A stretch of DNA of 8,033 nucleotides from Patescibacteria group bacterium UBA2211 (GTDB lineage: Bacteria; Patescibacteriota; Minisyncoccia; Minisyncoccales; Minisyncoccaceae): assembly GCA_002327845.1 (NCBI GenBank), contig DCUP01000005.1:1-8033 (forward strand). Direction: 5' to 3'. The position numbers and the translations under genes are program-made. Position 1 is the stretch's first letter, and each line of letters starts with the position of its first letter. The notes under the pieces are model-generated. The model had not been told where the DNA came from. It searched no databases and worked only from the letters and a program-made list of their open reading frames with translations. Of the stretch, positions 1 through 5,626 are shown in pieces.

Positions 1-129
1 TTAGAAAATGGAGAGCCACAATTTATAGGAGATGACGCTGCTTGGGACAGATTTCAAACCGCCCAAGAAGATTATGAAGATTTCTTATTAGATTACGAAG
101 ATTCAAAAATTAAAAACTTTATAGATTAA
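1..129 (+). CDS. C-terminal end of an acidic protein (partial)
   Basis: An open frame runs from base 1 to a TAA at 127-129. It gives the last 42 residues of a protein that starts outside the window. The visible tail is strongly acidic (many D and E, for example residues around EDYEDFLLDYED) and carries no domain I can name. One base separates its stop from the next ATG at 131, so it is almost certainly in the same operon as the nuclease and SSB-like genes downstream, and by position may belong to the replication/recombination block. A CGCCCAA motif lies at 60-66. Function unknown. Confidence 0.75.
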   Translation, partial: LENGEPQFIGDDAAWDRFQTAQEDYEDFLLDYEDSKIKNFID

Positions 130-130
130 A

Positions 131-919
131 ATGAAATATGAATTTTTAGAAGAACAACACCTTCACACACTGGATGGAAAAAATCTTACTGGTACAAGTT
201 CAGTAATGGACGTTTTATTCAAACCTTTAAGCTGGTATGCGTCTGGTAAGGCTTGTGAGAAGTTCGGTTGGAAAAATCCAAAATACACTCCAAAGGAAGA
301 AGTAGAAGAAACCGCCAAAAAGAGATTATTTGAGATTAAGGAATTAGAAACAAAGGATTATCTTAAACTATTAGACGAAGCATACAGAGCACACGATACT
401 TATAAGAAGGAGAAAGCTGTTTCTGGGACGAATCTTCACGCAGAGCTAGAAAGATACGTAAAGAATGTAATGAAGTTTAAGTTTTCAGAAAAGCCTTATG
501 ATGAAAAGATTAAGCCGTTCATTAAGTGGTCGGAAGAGAACGTTAAAAAATTCATAGCAAGCGAAGCCCACTGCTACTCAGAAAAACTCTGGGTAGGCGG
601 AATTACTGATTGTGTAGCCGAAATGAACGATGGAACACTCGCAGTAATAGATTTCAAATCCGCCAAAGAGGCTTACAATTCACACTTCTTACAAACAGCT
701 GGATATGCAGTCCAAATAGAAGAAAACGGTATGTGGGATTCTACTGGCACCCACAATAAAAAATTAGATAAAAAGTTCCAAACACTCATAGTCGTACCCT
801 TTGGAGCAGAAGAAGTTAAGCCAGTAATCAAACAATATCAGTTAGTAGAGGAATTTAAAAAAGGATTCGAACTTGCCGTCGCACTTTATCGAATCTTAGG
901 ATTAACAAATAATAAATAA
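131..919 (+). CDS. PD-(D/E)XK family nuclease (RecB/Cas4-like phage exonuclease)
   Basis: A 262-residue protein with the core signature of the PD-(D/E)XK nuclease superfamily. In order: a GTNLHAELE segment (residues 99-107, H103), like the GT-x-xH-xxxE helix of RecB-type nucleases; acidic residues E145/E151 before the core; GGITDCVAE with D160; VIDFKSAK with the D174-x-K176 metal and catalytic pair; and LQTAGYA with Q188 and Y192, the QxxxY motif of RecB/Cas4/lambda-exonuclease-like enzymes. Members are Mg-dependent DNA nucleases that commonly act in phage recombination, double-strand-end processing or replication. The size fits a stand-alone phage enzyme without a helicase. There is no cysteine cluster of the Cas4 iron-sulfur type. 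The SSB-like gene follows 2 bases after the stop, which supports a recombination/replication role. The ATG at 131 follows the previous stop by one base; no Shine-Dalgarno is visible. The superfamily is clear; the exact substrate is inferred. Confidence 0.85.
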   Translation: MKYEFLEEQHLHTLDGKNLTGTSSVMDVLFKPLSWYASGKACEKFGWKNPKYTPKEEVEETAKKRLFEIKELETKDYLKLLDEAYRAHDTYKKEKAVSGTNLHAELERYVKNVMKFKFSEKPYDEKIKPFIKWSEENVKKFIASEAHCYSEKLWVGGITDCVAEMNDGTLAVIDFKSAKEAYNSHFLQTAGYAVQIEENGMWDSTGTHNKKLDKKFQTLIVVPFGAEEVKPVIKQYQLVEEFKKGFELAVALYRILGLTNNK

Positions 920-921
920 AT

Positions 922-1284
922 ATGGTACAGGAAATTTTTATAAAAAAGTTGGATAGATATAGCAAAAACGCCAAAGGAATGCCTTATATGGGTAAATTTG
1001 GTCCTTATCAGGTAGTAAAGATTTATGCTGATAACGGAAAATATTATTCAGGATTCTCTGATAAGATAAATGAATCTTGGCAGGTAGGTATGTCAGTAAG
1101 TATAGAAGTTGAAGAAAAAGAAGTTGGCGGAAAAACTTACTATAACTTTCGCACAATTAAACCAGCAGATGAAAAAGACATCATCATTAAAGGACTTCAA
1201 ATGGAAAACGCCAAATTAAAAGAAAAGTTGGCTAAGTATGAAGTTTCTAATGAAGAAGTTGATGAATCTAATCTCCCATTTTAA
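922..1284 (+). CDS. Single-stranded-DNA-binding protein-like, OB-fold with acidic tail
   Basis: A 120-residue protein. Residues about 23-80 read as alternating beta strands of an OB-fold (GKFGPYQVVKIY, KYYSGF, VGMSVSIEVEEKEVGGKTYYNFRTI). Residues about 88-106 are a charged helical or coiled-coil segment. The end, EEVDESNLPF, closely resembles the acidic C-terminal tip of bacterial and phage SSBs (DDDIPF/DDDLPF), which recruits partner enzymes. A small phage SSB that coats ssDNA and recruits replication or recombination proteins is the best reading. It follows the nuclease gene by 2 bases, a common SSB/exonuclease pairing. The start context is AAATAAATATG with no Shine-Dalgarno. The assignment rests on the tail and fold pattern, not on a full-length family match I can verify; another OB-fold protein is possible. 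Confidence 0.68.
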   Translation: MVQEIFIKKLDRYSKNAKGMPYMGKFGPYQVVKIYADNGKYYSGFSDKINESWQVGMSVSIEVEEKEVGGKTYYNFRTIKPADEKDIIIKGLQMENAKLKEKLAKYEVSNEEVDESNLPF

Positions 1285-1286
1285 CT

Positions 1287-1583
1287 ATGATAAACTTTCG
1301 CAAAACAATAGAAAATAAACTTGAAACAGATGAGAAGTTCCGAGAAAGACGTGGTAAGGATAAAGGATTAGTTCAATTATTATCGGCTAAATATCCTATG
1401 ATTCTTATGTTCGCCCAACAAAACGGAGTTTCTATTGAAAGTATGATAGCGATGTTTCAGGACTATTCAAGTATGGATAGGATTTGGCGAAAGGTATTGG
1501 AAGAACGCCCAGAAATAAGAGGTAAAGATTACGGAGATAAGTCGCAATTAGAATACGAAGTAATAAAACAATTAAATGGATAG
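1287..1583 (+). CDS. Unknown phage protein, 98 aa
   Basis: A 98-residue, charged and probably all-helical protein that I cannot assign to a named family. The N-terminal third is basic (FRERRGKDKG). A hydrophobic stretch follows (VQLLSAKYPMILMFAQQNGVSIESMIAMF, about residues 28-57), then a W/R-rich segment (MDRIWRKVLEERPEIRG). The hydrophobic stretch contains K and Q and is better read as a helical core than a membrane segment. The gene starts 2 bases after the SSB-like gene and overlaps the next gene by 8 bases, so translation is probably coupled. The neighbourhood suggests a replication or recombination accessory role; that is inference only. Confidence 0.72.
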   Translation: MINFRKTIENKLETDEKFRERRGKDKGLVQLLSAKYPMILMFAQQNGVSIESMIAMFQDYSSMDRIWRKVLEERPEIRGKDYGDKSQLEYEVIKQLNG

Positions 1584-1914
1584 CGAAAAAAGAACAACTG
1601 AGAGTATTTTGGCAAAATTAAAAGAATTAGTTGAGTCAAAACACATAATTTCTCCAGAAGAATGGATAGACGCAGCTGTATTTTTAGGTATTTTAAAGCA
1701 CGATGAAAACAATAAAAGACTTTCATTAGAAATAATCGCCAAAAAGAAAAGAAAGGAACTTAAAGATACTGGATTAAAGGGAACTGGATTAGATACTGAA
1801 TGGGAGATAACAGAGGAATGGCAAAATTGGCAAAGACAAGAAAATCTAATTGAAGACATAGTTGATTTTATAAGAATCGCCAAAAAAGAAGCTGATATAA
1901 GAAAAATAATGTAA
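1576..1914 (+). CDS. Unknown helical phage protein, 112 aa
   Basis: A 112-residue charged, mostly helical protein. The segment HIISPEEWIDAAVFLGIL (about residues 23-40) looks like a small helical domain. It is followed by a lysine-rich helix and a C-terminal helix around LIEDIVDFIRIAKKEADIRK. The layout recalls small uncharacterised proteins found among phage replication genes, but I cannot name a family. It overlaps the previous gene by 8 bases (ATGGATAG) and is followed one base after its TAA by the HNH gene, so it sits inside one translational unit. Two CGCCAA motifs lie in it (1737, 1878). ORFs on the opposite strand here are shadows. Confidence 0.72.
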   Translation: MDSEKRTTESILAKLKELVESKHIISPEEWIDAAVFLGILKHDENNKRLSLEIIAKKKRKELKDTGLKGTGLDTEWEITEEWQNWQRQENLIEDIVDFIRIAKKEADIRKIM

Positions 1915-1915
1915 T

Positions 1916-2350
1916 ATGAAACGAACTCCACTTAAAAGAAGTAAAAAACCCTTGAGAAAAAAAGCCAAAGGACGAAGTGAATTAGTGAAACTGATAGAAA
2001 GAGCAGACCGTGCTCTACAAGACTTCTATCGTTCACTTAATTTAGAGTGTGAAGTGTGTGGTGCTAAACAAGAAGTAATGCATCACTTCATTCCTAAGAG
2101 CTCAAGTTTTGGTCTCAGGTATAAGCCACAGAATCTCATCAAATTGTGTCAAAAATGCCACGCCAGACATCATTTATCACCAGATACTTTTGTCCAAGAC
2201 ACGATTATCATTAAAAGAGGTATTGCTTGGTTGAAGGCATTGGAAATACTTAGATTAGAAACAAAAGGTCAACGCCCAGAAAAAGAAGAATTAGAACGAA
2301 TTGTAAGAATCTATGAAATTAAACAAAAAAGACCTGATAGCAAGCTTTAG
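1916..2350 (+). CDS. HNH endonuclease, NinG/Rap-like
   Basis: A 144-residue protein with a very basic start (KRTPLKRSKKPLRKK) typical of NinG/Rap-like and related phage HNH proteins. The zinc-binding HNH core follows: C45-x2-C48 (CEVC), H56-H57 (MHHF), N73 (PQNLIKLC), C78-x2-C81-H82 (CQKCH), then further histidines at 85-86. The CxxC...HH...N...CxxCH order is that of HNH nucleases with a structural zinc. Lambda NinG (Rap) processes recombination intermediates such as Holliday junctions. With a RecB-like nuclease and an SSB-like protein upstream, a recombination or DNA-processing role is likely. The nuclease fold is clear; assignment to NinG rather than a generic HNH enzyme is moderate. The basic C-terminal tail overlaps the next ORF by 38 bases. 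Confidence 0.8.
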   Translation: MKRTPLKRSKKPLRKKAKGRSELVKLIERADRALQDFYRSLNLECEVCGAKQEVMHHFIPKSSSFGLRYKPQNLIKLCQKCHARHHLSPDTFVQDTIIIKRGIAWLKALEILRLETKGQRPEKEELERIVRIYEIKQKRPDSKL

Positions 2351-2516
2351 TAAGCATACTGCTATGGGATTTGACGAGATAGAAGCGATGCTCACATTTT
2401 TACCAGAGGAGTTTAATGTAAAAGCAGAAAAATCGCCAAAAATAAAACCCTTAAAAGATAATAAAGGAATACTAAATAAAATTAATGAACTAATAGATGC
2501 CTATAATAATTTGTAG
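2313..2516 (+). CDS. Small unknown protein, 67 aa
   Basis: A 67-residue ORF with a 38-base overlap with the end of the HNH gene, in another frame. The N-terminal 35 residues (LIASFSKHTAMGFDEIEAMLTFLPEEF) look like a compact helical segment. A lysine-rich linker and a C-terminal helix (ILNKINELIDAYNNL) follow. No family is recognised. The overlap is long for this window, but an internal ATG at 2364 would remove it and would also remove the first helix; I prefer 2313. Its TAG is followed directly by a 6-bp stem-loop, and a CGCCAA motif lies at 2434-2439. This is the last gene of the left-hand block before a change in gene density and motif content. Confidence 0.6.
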   Translation: MKLNKKDLIASFSKHTAMGFDEIEAMLTFLPEEFNVKAEKSPKIKPLKDNKGILNKINELIDAYNNL

Positions 2517-2539
2517 CCGTTGCAGATATAAAACAACGG
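2517..2539 (+). other. Stem-loop after the replication/recombination block
   Basis: CCGTTG (2517-2522) pairs perfectly with CAACGG (2534-2539) across an 11-base loop. It begins on the base after the TAG of the preceding gene. No T-run follows, so it is not a convincing intrinsic terminator. It could stabilise a 3' end, mark a processing site or attenuate readthrough. Confidence 0.45.
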
Positions 2540-2575
2540 ACATAAAGTCGGCAGAAAAACATTTTAAAACACATT

Positions 2576-2788
2576 ATGAAACAAACAAACAAAGAGACGA
2601 TAGAACAAATAAAAAAAGAAGCGATAAAAGAATTTTTCAGTAATAACGGAAAGAAGGCTTGGGAATCTCAAAGAGTAAACTATAAAGATTTACGAGCTGA
2701 AATGAAACGTCGCCAAGAATTAGGTGCCAAGAAGCATAAGGAATACTGGGATTGGTATAGAAAAACTAAGGCGGAGATAGAAAAATAG
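2576..2788 (+). CDS. Small basic helical protein, 70 aa
   Basis: A 70-residue, highly charged, lysine/arginine-rich protein predicted to be almost entirely helical. The segment KDLRAEMKRRQELGAKKHKEYWDWYRKTKAEIEK is rich in basic and aromatic residues, as in small nucleic-acid-binding or scaffold-like phage proteins. No named family is recognised. It is separated from the preceding gene by 59 bases holding a stem-loop. A CGCCAA motif lies at 2711-2716. Its stop is followed immediately by a DnaA-box-like TTATCCACT and then the promoter for the next gene. Confidence 0.65.
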   Translation: MKQTNKETIEQIKKEAIKEFFSNNGKKAWESQRVNYKDLRAEMKRRQELGAKKHKEYWDWYRKTKAEIEK

Positions 2789-2797
2789 TTATCCACT
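2789..2797 (+). promoter_or_regulatory. DnaA-box-like site
   Basis: TTATCCACT differs from the DnaA box consensus TTATNCACA only at the last base. It lies 9 bases upstream of a TTGACA -35 element. It is a single isolated copy, so chance is possible. If real, it could tie the adjacent promoter to DnaA or contribute to an origin. Confidence 0.25.
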
Positions 2798-2806
2798 TTT
2801 AACCTA

Positions 2807-2834
2807 TTGACATACTTATTGTATGTAATATCAT
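2807..2834 (+). promoter_or_regulatory. Sigma70-like promoter for the small membrane protein gene
   Basis: A perfect -35 TTGACA (2807-2812) is followed after 16 bases by TATCAT (2829-2834). The -10 ends six bases before the ATG at 2841, so transcription would start at or within a base or two of the start codon. That implies a leaderless or nearly leaderless mRNA. An overlapping TAATAT at 2826-2831 would give a 13-base spacer, too short for a standard promoter. Confidence 0.6.
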
Positions 2835-2840
2835 AAAGAT

Positions 2841-3011
2841 ATGAACACGGAACAAATAATCTATAACGAAATCCTCCGAGAAAGTTCGGAAGATGTAAAA
2901 TACAAACCTATGGAAGAAGTAAAGAACAAAGATGTAGAAAAAATAATAGCTATAGTCGTATTTGTCTTGATAGTAATATCATTTTGGCTGTTGGTAGAAA
3001 ATAATATTTAA
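2841..3011 (+). CDS. Small single-pass membrane protein, 56 aa
   Basis: A 56-residue ORF, ATG at 2841 and TAA at 3009-3011. The first 34 residues are hydrophilic and charged. Residues about 35-52 (IIAIVVFVLIVISFWLLV) form one clear transmembrane helix, followed by a four-residue tail. The charge layout (lysines before the helix, a glutamate after) suggests the long N-terminal part is cytoplasmic, giving a tail-anchored-like topology. Small single-pass proteins in phages may act in lysis (holin or spanin-like), superinfection exclusion or membrane docking; nothing here decides between these. It has its own promoter ending six bases upstream, so it may be expressed independently of the genes to its left. 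Confidence 0.65.
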   Translation: MNTEQIIYNEILRESSEDVKYKPMEEVKNKDVEKIIAIVVFVLIVISFWLLVENNI

Positions 3012-3024
3012 TCCTGTCGTCTGC

Positions 3025-3041
3025 CACCTGTCGGTTATAAA
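3025..3041 (+). repeat. 17-bp direct repeat, copy 1, upstream of 3049
   Basis: CACCTGTCGGTTATAAA occurs here and identically at 5863-5879, each time just upstream of an ATG (8 bases here, 18 there). CCTGTCG is also present at 3013-3019, giving a partial tandem half-repeat. TATAAA could serve as a -10 element and would again place the transcript start near the ATG. No TTGACA-like -35 is visible, so an activator or a phage-specific sigma factor would be needed. Confidence 0.6.
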
Positions 3042-3048
3042 TAAAACT

Positions 3049-3318
3049 ATGGAAAATAAATATAAGAAAGTAAAAATAAAATGGTTTGATAGCACGTCAT
3101 ATAAAAAGATTTGGTGGAATCAAAATGATTTAGATGAAACCATAAAAGAATCAGAAGAAAAAGATTATTTTTATAGCACTGGTTATTTAATAAGAGAAAC
3201 TAAAAGACATTATTATTTATCCAATTCACTTCATATTGAAGATGGAGATGTAATAGAATTTGCACAAATATTTACTATTCCAAAAGGTTGTTGCGAATCA
3301 TTAAAAATCATTAAATAA
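3049..3318 (+). CDS. Small conserved-type phage protein, 89 aa
   Basis: An 89-residue, mostly beta protein: KVKIKWFDSTSY, then a DLDE acidic turn, then YFYSTGYLIRETKRHYYLSNSLH, ending with FTIPKGCCESLKII. This order (a W-x-D-S/A-x-S-Y start, a middle 'TGYLI-x-ETK-x-YY-L' hairpin and a C-terminal 'IPKG' strand) resembles a family of small phage proteins of unknown role that I know only as uncharacterised. It begins 8 bases after the 17-bp repeat and is followed 4 bases after its stop by the YopX gene. The identical pre-start text AAATAAAACTATG recurs in front of the next gene. Function unknown. Confidence 0.72.
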   Translation: MENKYKKVKIKWFDSTSYKKIWWNQNDLDETIKESEEKDYFYSTGYLIRETKRHYYLSNSLHIEDGDVIEFAQIFTIPKGCCESLKIIK

Positions 3319-3322
3319 AACT

Positions 3323-3676
3323 ATGAGAGAAATAAAATTTAGAGCGTGGGATGAAAAAGGAAAACAGATGATTGAAAATGAAGAACTGATGTTTTCAGGA
3401 GCAGATGGATTTTATGCGATGGATGAAAATGGAATAGATTTTCCTTTTGATAAGATTATGCAATATACAGGTTTAAAAGACAAAAACGGAAAAGAGATAT
3501 ATGAGGGGGATATTCTAGCTCAAGGAGAGATGAAAGCTGAAGTTGTCTATGAAGAACGTTCATTTGAAGCGTGCTGTCAATCAGATGATGGAACTGGGTC
3601 TTGGAATTTACTTGGTACACGAAAATGGGCTGAAGTCATCGGAAATGTATTTGAAAATCCAAACTTAATTAAATAA
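3323..3676 (+). CDS. YopX-domain protein
   Basis: A 117-residue protein with a textbook YopX layout. It starts MREIKFRAWDEKGKQM. The core motif MQYTGLKDKNGKEIYEGDIL lies at about residues 47-66. A beta segment (KAEVVYEE...GSWNLLG) follows, and the C-terminal strand is AEVIGNVFENPNLI. YopX proteins are common in the accessory genes of Gram-positive and other phages and plasmids; no biochemical role is established. The length fits the family. It sits 4 bases after the preceding gene and 4 bases before the next, so it is part of a small-gene operon. Confidence 0.9.
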   Translation: MREIKFRAWDEKGKQMIENEELMFSGADGFYAMDENGIDFPFDKIMQYTGLKDKNGKEIYEGDILAQGEMKAEVVYEERSFEACCQSDDGTGSWNLLGTRKWAEVIGNVFENPNLIK

Positions 3677-3680
3677 ACCT

Positions 3681-3923
3681 ATGAAAACAAATCAAGAAAT
3701 AGAAAAGGAGTATATGAAAGAGTTTAATTATATAGAAATATATAAACCAGAACAAGATAGAGTTAATTGGTGGCTAGATAAAATAGCCAATATCCGCCAA
3801 GAAGATAAATTAGAACTGATTAAGGAGATAGAGAAATTACCAACTTACGGACAAGAATATAGTGATAATTTAATAGATGCTTTTATAGTCAAAGAAGAAG
3901 TTATACAAATAATTAAAAACTAA
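3681..3923 (+). CDS. Small unknown acidic protein, 80 aa
   Basis: An 80-residue charged protein with helical segments around residues 3-18, 25-50 and 65-79. Notable aromatic stretches are FNYIEIYK and RVNWWLDKI. No signal peptide, membrane segment or metal motif is visible, and I do not recognise a family. The start follows the YopX stop by 4 bases in an AAATAAACCTATG context shared with its neighbours, which supports the start. A CGCCAA motif lies at 3795-3800, the only one in more than 2 kb. Confidence 0.65.
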   Translation: MKTNQEIEKEYMKEFNYIEIYKPEQDRVNWWLDKIANIRQEDKLELIKEIEKLPTYGQEYSDNLIDAFIVKEEVIQIIKN

Positions 3924-3924
3924 T

Positions 3925-4515
3925 ATGAAATATAAACTAACAAAAAATTCAATAGAAGTTTGCGGTAAAAAGTTATTCCAAATTCAAGCAACTGTTTCAT
4001 TCGGAAATATAGAAAAAGGAGAACTCGGTGGATATATAGAAAAAGAAGAAAACTTGAGTCAAGAAAACAATGCTTGGGTTTATGGTGATGCTCGTGTTTC
4101 TGGTAATGCTCGTGTTTATGGTGATGCTTGGGTTTATGGTAATGCTTGGGTTTCTGGTGATGCTAGGGTTTTTGGTGATGCTCGGGTTTATGGTAATGCT
4201 CGGGTTTATGGTGATGCTTGGGTTTTTGGTGATGCTCGTGTTTCTGGTAATGCTCGTGTTTATGGTGATGCTCGGGTTTATGGTAATGCTTGGGTTTCTG
4301 GTGATGCTCAGGTTTATGGTGAAATTAAAATTCTTGCAGGATATTTCTTTGGAACTAGATATAACAAAGAAGAGATTAAGTTCAAAGAAAACGAAGACGT
4401 AGAACTAATTTATAAAGGCGAAGCAAAGTTTGAAGATGTAGATGATGAAGTAGAAAAAGCTATAAAGTTATTAGAATCTAAAGGAAAACTAAAAGACGGT
4501 AAAATACTTATTTAA
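3925..4515 (+). CDS. Hexapeptide-repeat left-handed beta-helix protein
   Basis: A 196-residue protein in three parts. Residues 1-48 are a cap (LTKNSIEVCGKKLFQIQ...GELGGYIEKEENLSQ). Residues 49-132 are 14 uninterrupted hexads of the form [ND]-A-[RWQ]-V-[YSF]-G. Residues 133-196 are a mixed acidic tail. The V/A-centred six-residue period is that of left-handed beta-helix folds, seen in acyl- and acetyltransferases and in polymer-forming proteins. No catalytic histidine of the acetyltransferase type is visible in the repeats, so a structural or binding role is more likely than transferase activity. Proteins with this cap and 'NAxVYGDAxVYG' repeats are widespread in phages and remain uncharacterised. 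The gene follows the previous stop by one base. Confidence 0.82.
   Translation: MKYKLTKNSIEVCGKKLFQIQATVSFGNIEKGELGGYIEKEENLSQENNAWVYGDARVSGNARVYGDAWVYGNAWVSGDARVFGDARVYGNARVYGDAWVFGDARVSGNARVYGDARVYGNAWVSGDAQVYGEIKILAGYFFGTRYNKEEIKFKENEDVELIYKGEAKFEDVDDEVEKAIKLLESKGKLKDGKILI
4069..4320 (+). repeat. Fourteen tandem 18-bp coding repeats
   Basis: Fourteen 18-base units of the type GATGCTCGGGTTTATGGT encode the hexads of the beta-helix protein. Units differ mainly by AAT/GAT, CGT/CGG/TGG and TAT/TCT/TTT codons. High DNA identity between units, including synonymous sites, suggests recent expansion or gene-conversion-like slippage and makes copy number likely to vary. The repeats also open a long meaningless frame at +1. 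Confidence 0.9.
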
Positions 4516-4516
4516 T

Positions 4517-4888
4517 ATGCCTTTCTTATCCTATCTAATCAGCTTAATTCTTATCGGCAATCAAATGTCTTTCAGCAAGGCAGATATTCTTTTGGAACGC
4601 CACCAAGAAGTGATAGAAAAATTAATATGGTGCGAGTCAAGAGGAAAAGAAACCGCCATAAATAAAGACGATGGAAAGATAGGAGTAGATTCAATAAACG
4701 TTTTGCAATTTCAATACAGAACATTTCGTTATTACGCCGAGAAGTATAAGATATTTAGTGGTTTAGATGAGGCAGATTGGAAAAACAGGTGGAACGATTC
4801 CTATTCGCAGAAACTTGTAGCAGCCACAATGATAGAAAACGAAACTAATTGGAAAAGTCATTGGAAAATATGCTCAAAAAACCTATAA
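4517..4888 (+). CDS. Lysozyme/lytic transglycosylase-like protein, copy 1
   Basis: A 123-residue protein with a hydrophobic N-terminus (FLSYLISLILIG, residues 3-14) that may be a short membrane anchor or signal. A soluble domain follows, with LIWCESRGKETAIN (E40 the likely catalytic acid, N49), then DSINVLQF and TFRYYAEKY. The 'ES-x-G...A-x-N...S-x-G-x-x-QF...TF-x-x-YA' order resembles SLT-type lytic transglycosylases and goose-type-lysozyme-like folds that cut peptidoglycan. It is roughly 60% identical to the gene at 6263, by eye over most of the length. The glycine before VLQF in that copy is asparagine here, so this copy may be altered in activity. The role is probably host wall degradation at lysis or entry. 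The 3' end overlaps the next small gene by 19 bases. Confidence 0.65.
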   Translation: MPFLSYLISLILIGNQMSFSKADILLERHQEVIEKLIWCESRGKETAINKDDGKIGVDSINVLQFQYRTFRYYAEKYKIFSGLDEADWKNRWNDSYSQKLVAATMIENETNWKSHWKICSKNL

Positions 4889-5034
4889 ACTACTATAAGA
4901 AACAAGAAAAATTATTGAAACAAGCTAATCAGGCGTTAAGTGATTTATATACTGAAGCGTCGCTTGAATTATGGGGATATAAACCTAAAAAGTCGCCAAA
5001 GAAATTAAGAAATTATAAATGTAAAGGAGAATAA
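4870..5034 (+). CDS. Small basic protein, 54 aa
   Basis: A 54-residue lysine-rich ORF, helical in its first two thirds (YYKKQEKLLKQANQALSDLYTEASLELWGY) with a basic C-terminal tail (KPKKSPKKLRNYKCKGE). A TTG at 4849 in the same frame would add seven residues; I prefer the ATG at 4870 because every other start here is ATG. It overlaps the lysin gene by 19 bases, so reinitiation is possible. Its tail codons carry the Shine-Dalgarno of the next gene and a CGCCAA motif (4994-4999). No family recognised. Confidence 0.6.
   Translation: MLKKPINYYKKQEKLLKQANQALSDLYTEASLELWGYKPKKSPKKLRNYKCKGE
5024..5029 (+). promoter_or_regulatory. Shine-Dalgarno of the gene at 5037
   Basis: AAGGAG followed by seven bases and ATG. 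It is the only clear Shine-Dalgarno of the window and decides the start of the small gene at 5037. It shows that SD-led initiation is available in this genome although most genes do without it. Confidence 0.65.
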
Positions 5035-5036
5035 TT

Positions 5037-5216
5037 ATGAAGAAATGTAATAATTGTAAAAATGCATACGAACAAGGAAAGAGAGATGAAATGGAAGAAG
5101 CCATAAATTGTTTTGAACTTTGGTATGACATAGCTATAAAAACTGGAGCTATTGTATTAGCTACTGAAATTAAAAAACAAATAGAGCATATGCAAAATTG
5201 GTTGAATAAAAACTAA
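5037..5216 (+). CDS. Small CxxC protein, 59 aa
   Basis: A 59-residue ORF, ATG 5037 and TAA 5214-5216. It begins MKKCNNCKNAYEQGKRDEMEE with a C4-x2-C7 pair, then a long helix (AINCFELWYDIAIKTGAIVLATEIKKQIEHMQNWL). A single CxxC could be half of a zinc site, completed by another subunit, or a redox pair. The middle stretch IKTGAIVLATEI is mildly hydrophobic but flanked by charges and is not a convincing membrane helix. It is preceded by the one good Shine-Dalgarno in the window, which supports it as a real gene. Family unknown. Confidence 0.65.
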   Translation: MKKCNNCKNAYEQGKRDEMEEAINCFELWYDIAIKTGAIVLATEIKKQIEHMQNWLNKN

Positions 5217-5229
5217 CCTTAAATAATAT

Positions 5230-5487
5230 ATGACCAACATAGATAAAATAATTCAAGAGATACAATATAGATTCTTTAATTTAGGAGCAGATATAAGTAA
5301 AATTGATTATGATTTTATCCATCAAAAACTCCAAGAAGTAAGACTCCATACCATTGAGGAGTGTATAAATGATTTTTGGAACAATGAAGAACTACAAAAT
5401 GCCATTACTGAATATGGAGAATGGAACGGTGAAGAATTAAACAAAGTTAAAGAAAAAATATTAAATAAATTAAAAGATGAAAACTAA
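5230..5487 (+). CDS. Small unknown acidic helical protein, 85 aa
   Basis: An 85-residue acidic, helical protein containing RFFNLGADISKIDYDFIHQKLQEVRLHTIEECINDFWNN and an acidic C-terminal half. The 'HTIEECI' helix recalls many small phage proteins without known function. No catalytic or metal-binding pattern is seen. The ATG at 5230 lies in an AAATAATATATG context like its neighbours. The 3' end overlaps the next ORF by 11 bases, consistent with translational coupling. Confidence 0.68.
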   Translation: MTNIDKIIQEIQYRFFNLGADISKIDYDFIHQKLQEVRLHTIEECINDFWNNEELQNAITEYGEWNGEELNKVKEKILNKLKDEN

Positions 5488-5617
5488 ACCGCCCAAGAAA
5501 ATCTCAATAGATAAAGATGCGCCTTGTCATTTTACTTACAAGGAATTAAAAGAATTAAAAAGAAGTCAATTAAAAGATTTTCTAGGAGCATTGGGTTTCG
5601 TGATAGTAGAAGATTAA
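5477..5617 (+). CDS. Very small basic protein, 46 aa
   Basis: A 46-residue ORF, ATG 5477 to TAA 5615-5617, overlapping the previous gene by 11 bases. It starts with a basic/proline segment (MKTKPPKKISIDKD). A helix follows (YKELKELKRSQLKDFLGALG), and it ends FVIVED. The overlap and the codon-like composition argue that it is translated. Its CGCCCAA motif (5490-5496) falls in a different frame from most other copies. Ten bases after its stop the long helix of the structured RNA begins. No family recognised. Confidence 0.55.
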   Translation: MKTKPPKKISIDKDAPCHFTYKELKELKRSQLKDFLGALGFVIVED

Positions 5618-5626
5618 CAATTAAAG

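Noticed and set aside
938..1156. Opposite-strand ORF of 72 aa
   Set aside because: It lies wholly inside the SSB-like gene on the other strand, has Leu/Tyr-rich composition typical of a reverse-complement shadow, and has no start context or promoter.
1529..1931. Two overlapping opposite-strand ORFs (65 and 119 aa), hydrophobic and serine-rich
   Set aside because: Both are antisense to the well-packed genes at 1287, 1576 and 1916, which have consistent spacing. The hydrophobicity arises from reading lysine/glutamate codons backwards.
2517..2539. Intrinsic terminator after the HNH/2313 genes
   Set aside because: The 6-bp stem is perfect, but the following bases (ACATAAAGTC) have no T-run; listed only as a stem-loop.
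4069..4320. CRISPR-like array
   Set aside because: The units are contiguous, 18 bases long and in frame with a coding sequence, with no spacers.
4070..4402. 110-aa ORF reading MLGFMVMLVFLVML repeats
   Set aside because: It is the +1 shadow of the 18-bp repeats of the beta-helix gene. Its apparent hydrophobic 'membrane' repeats come from frame-shifted GGTGATGCT codons.
4849..4869. TTG start giving seven extra residues to the 54-aa gene
   Set aside because: All other starts in the window are ATG, and an ATG lies at 4870. The longer form would only deepen the overlap with the lysin gene.
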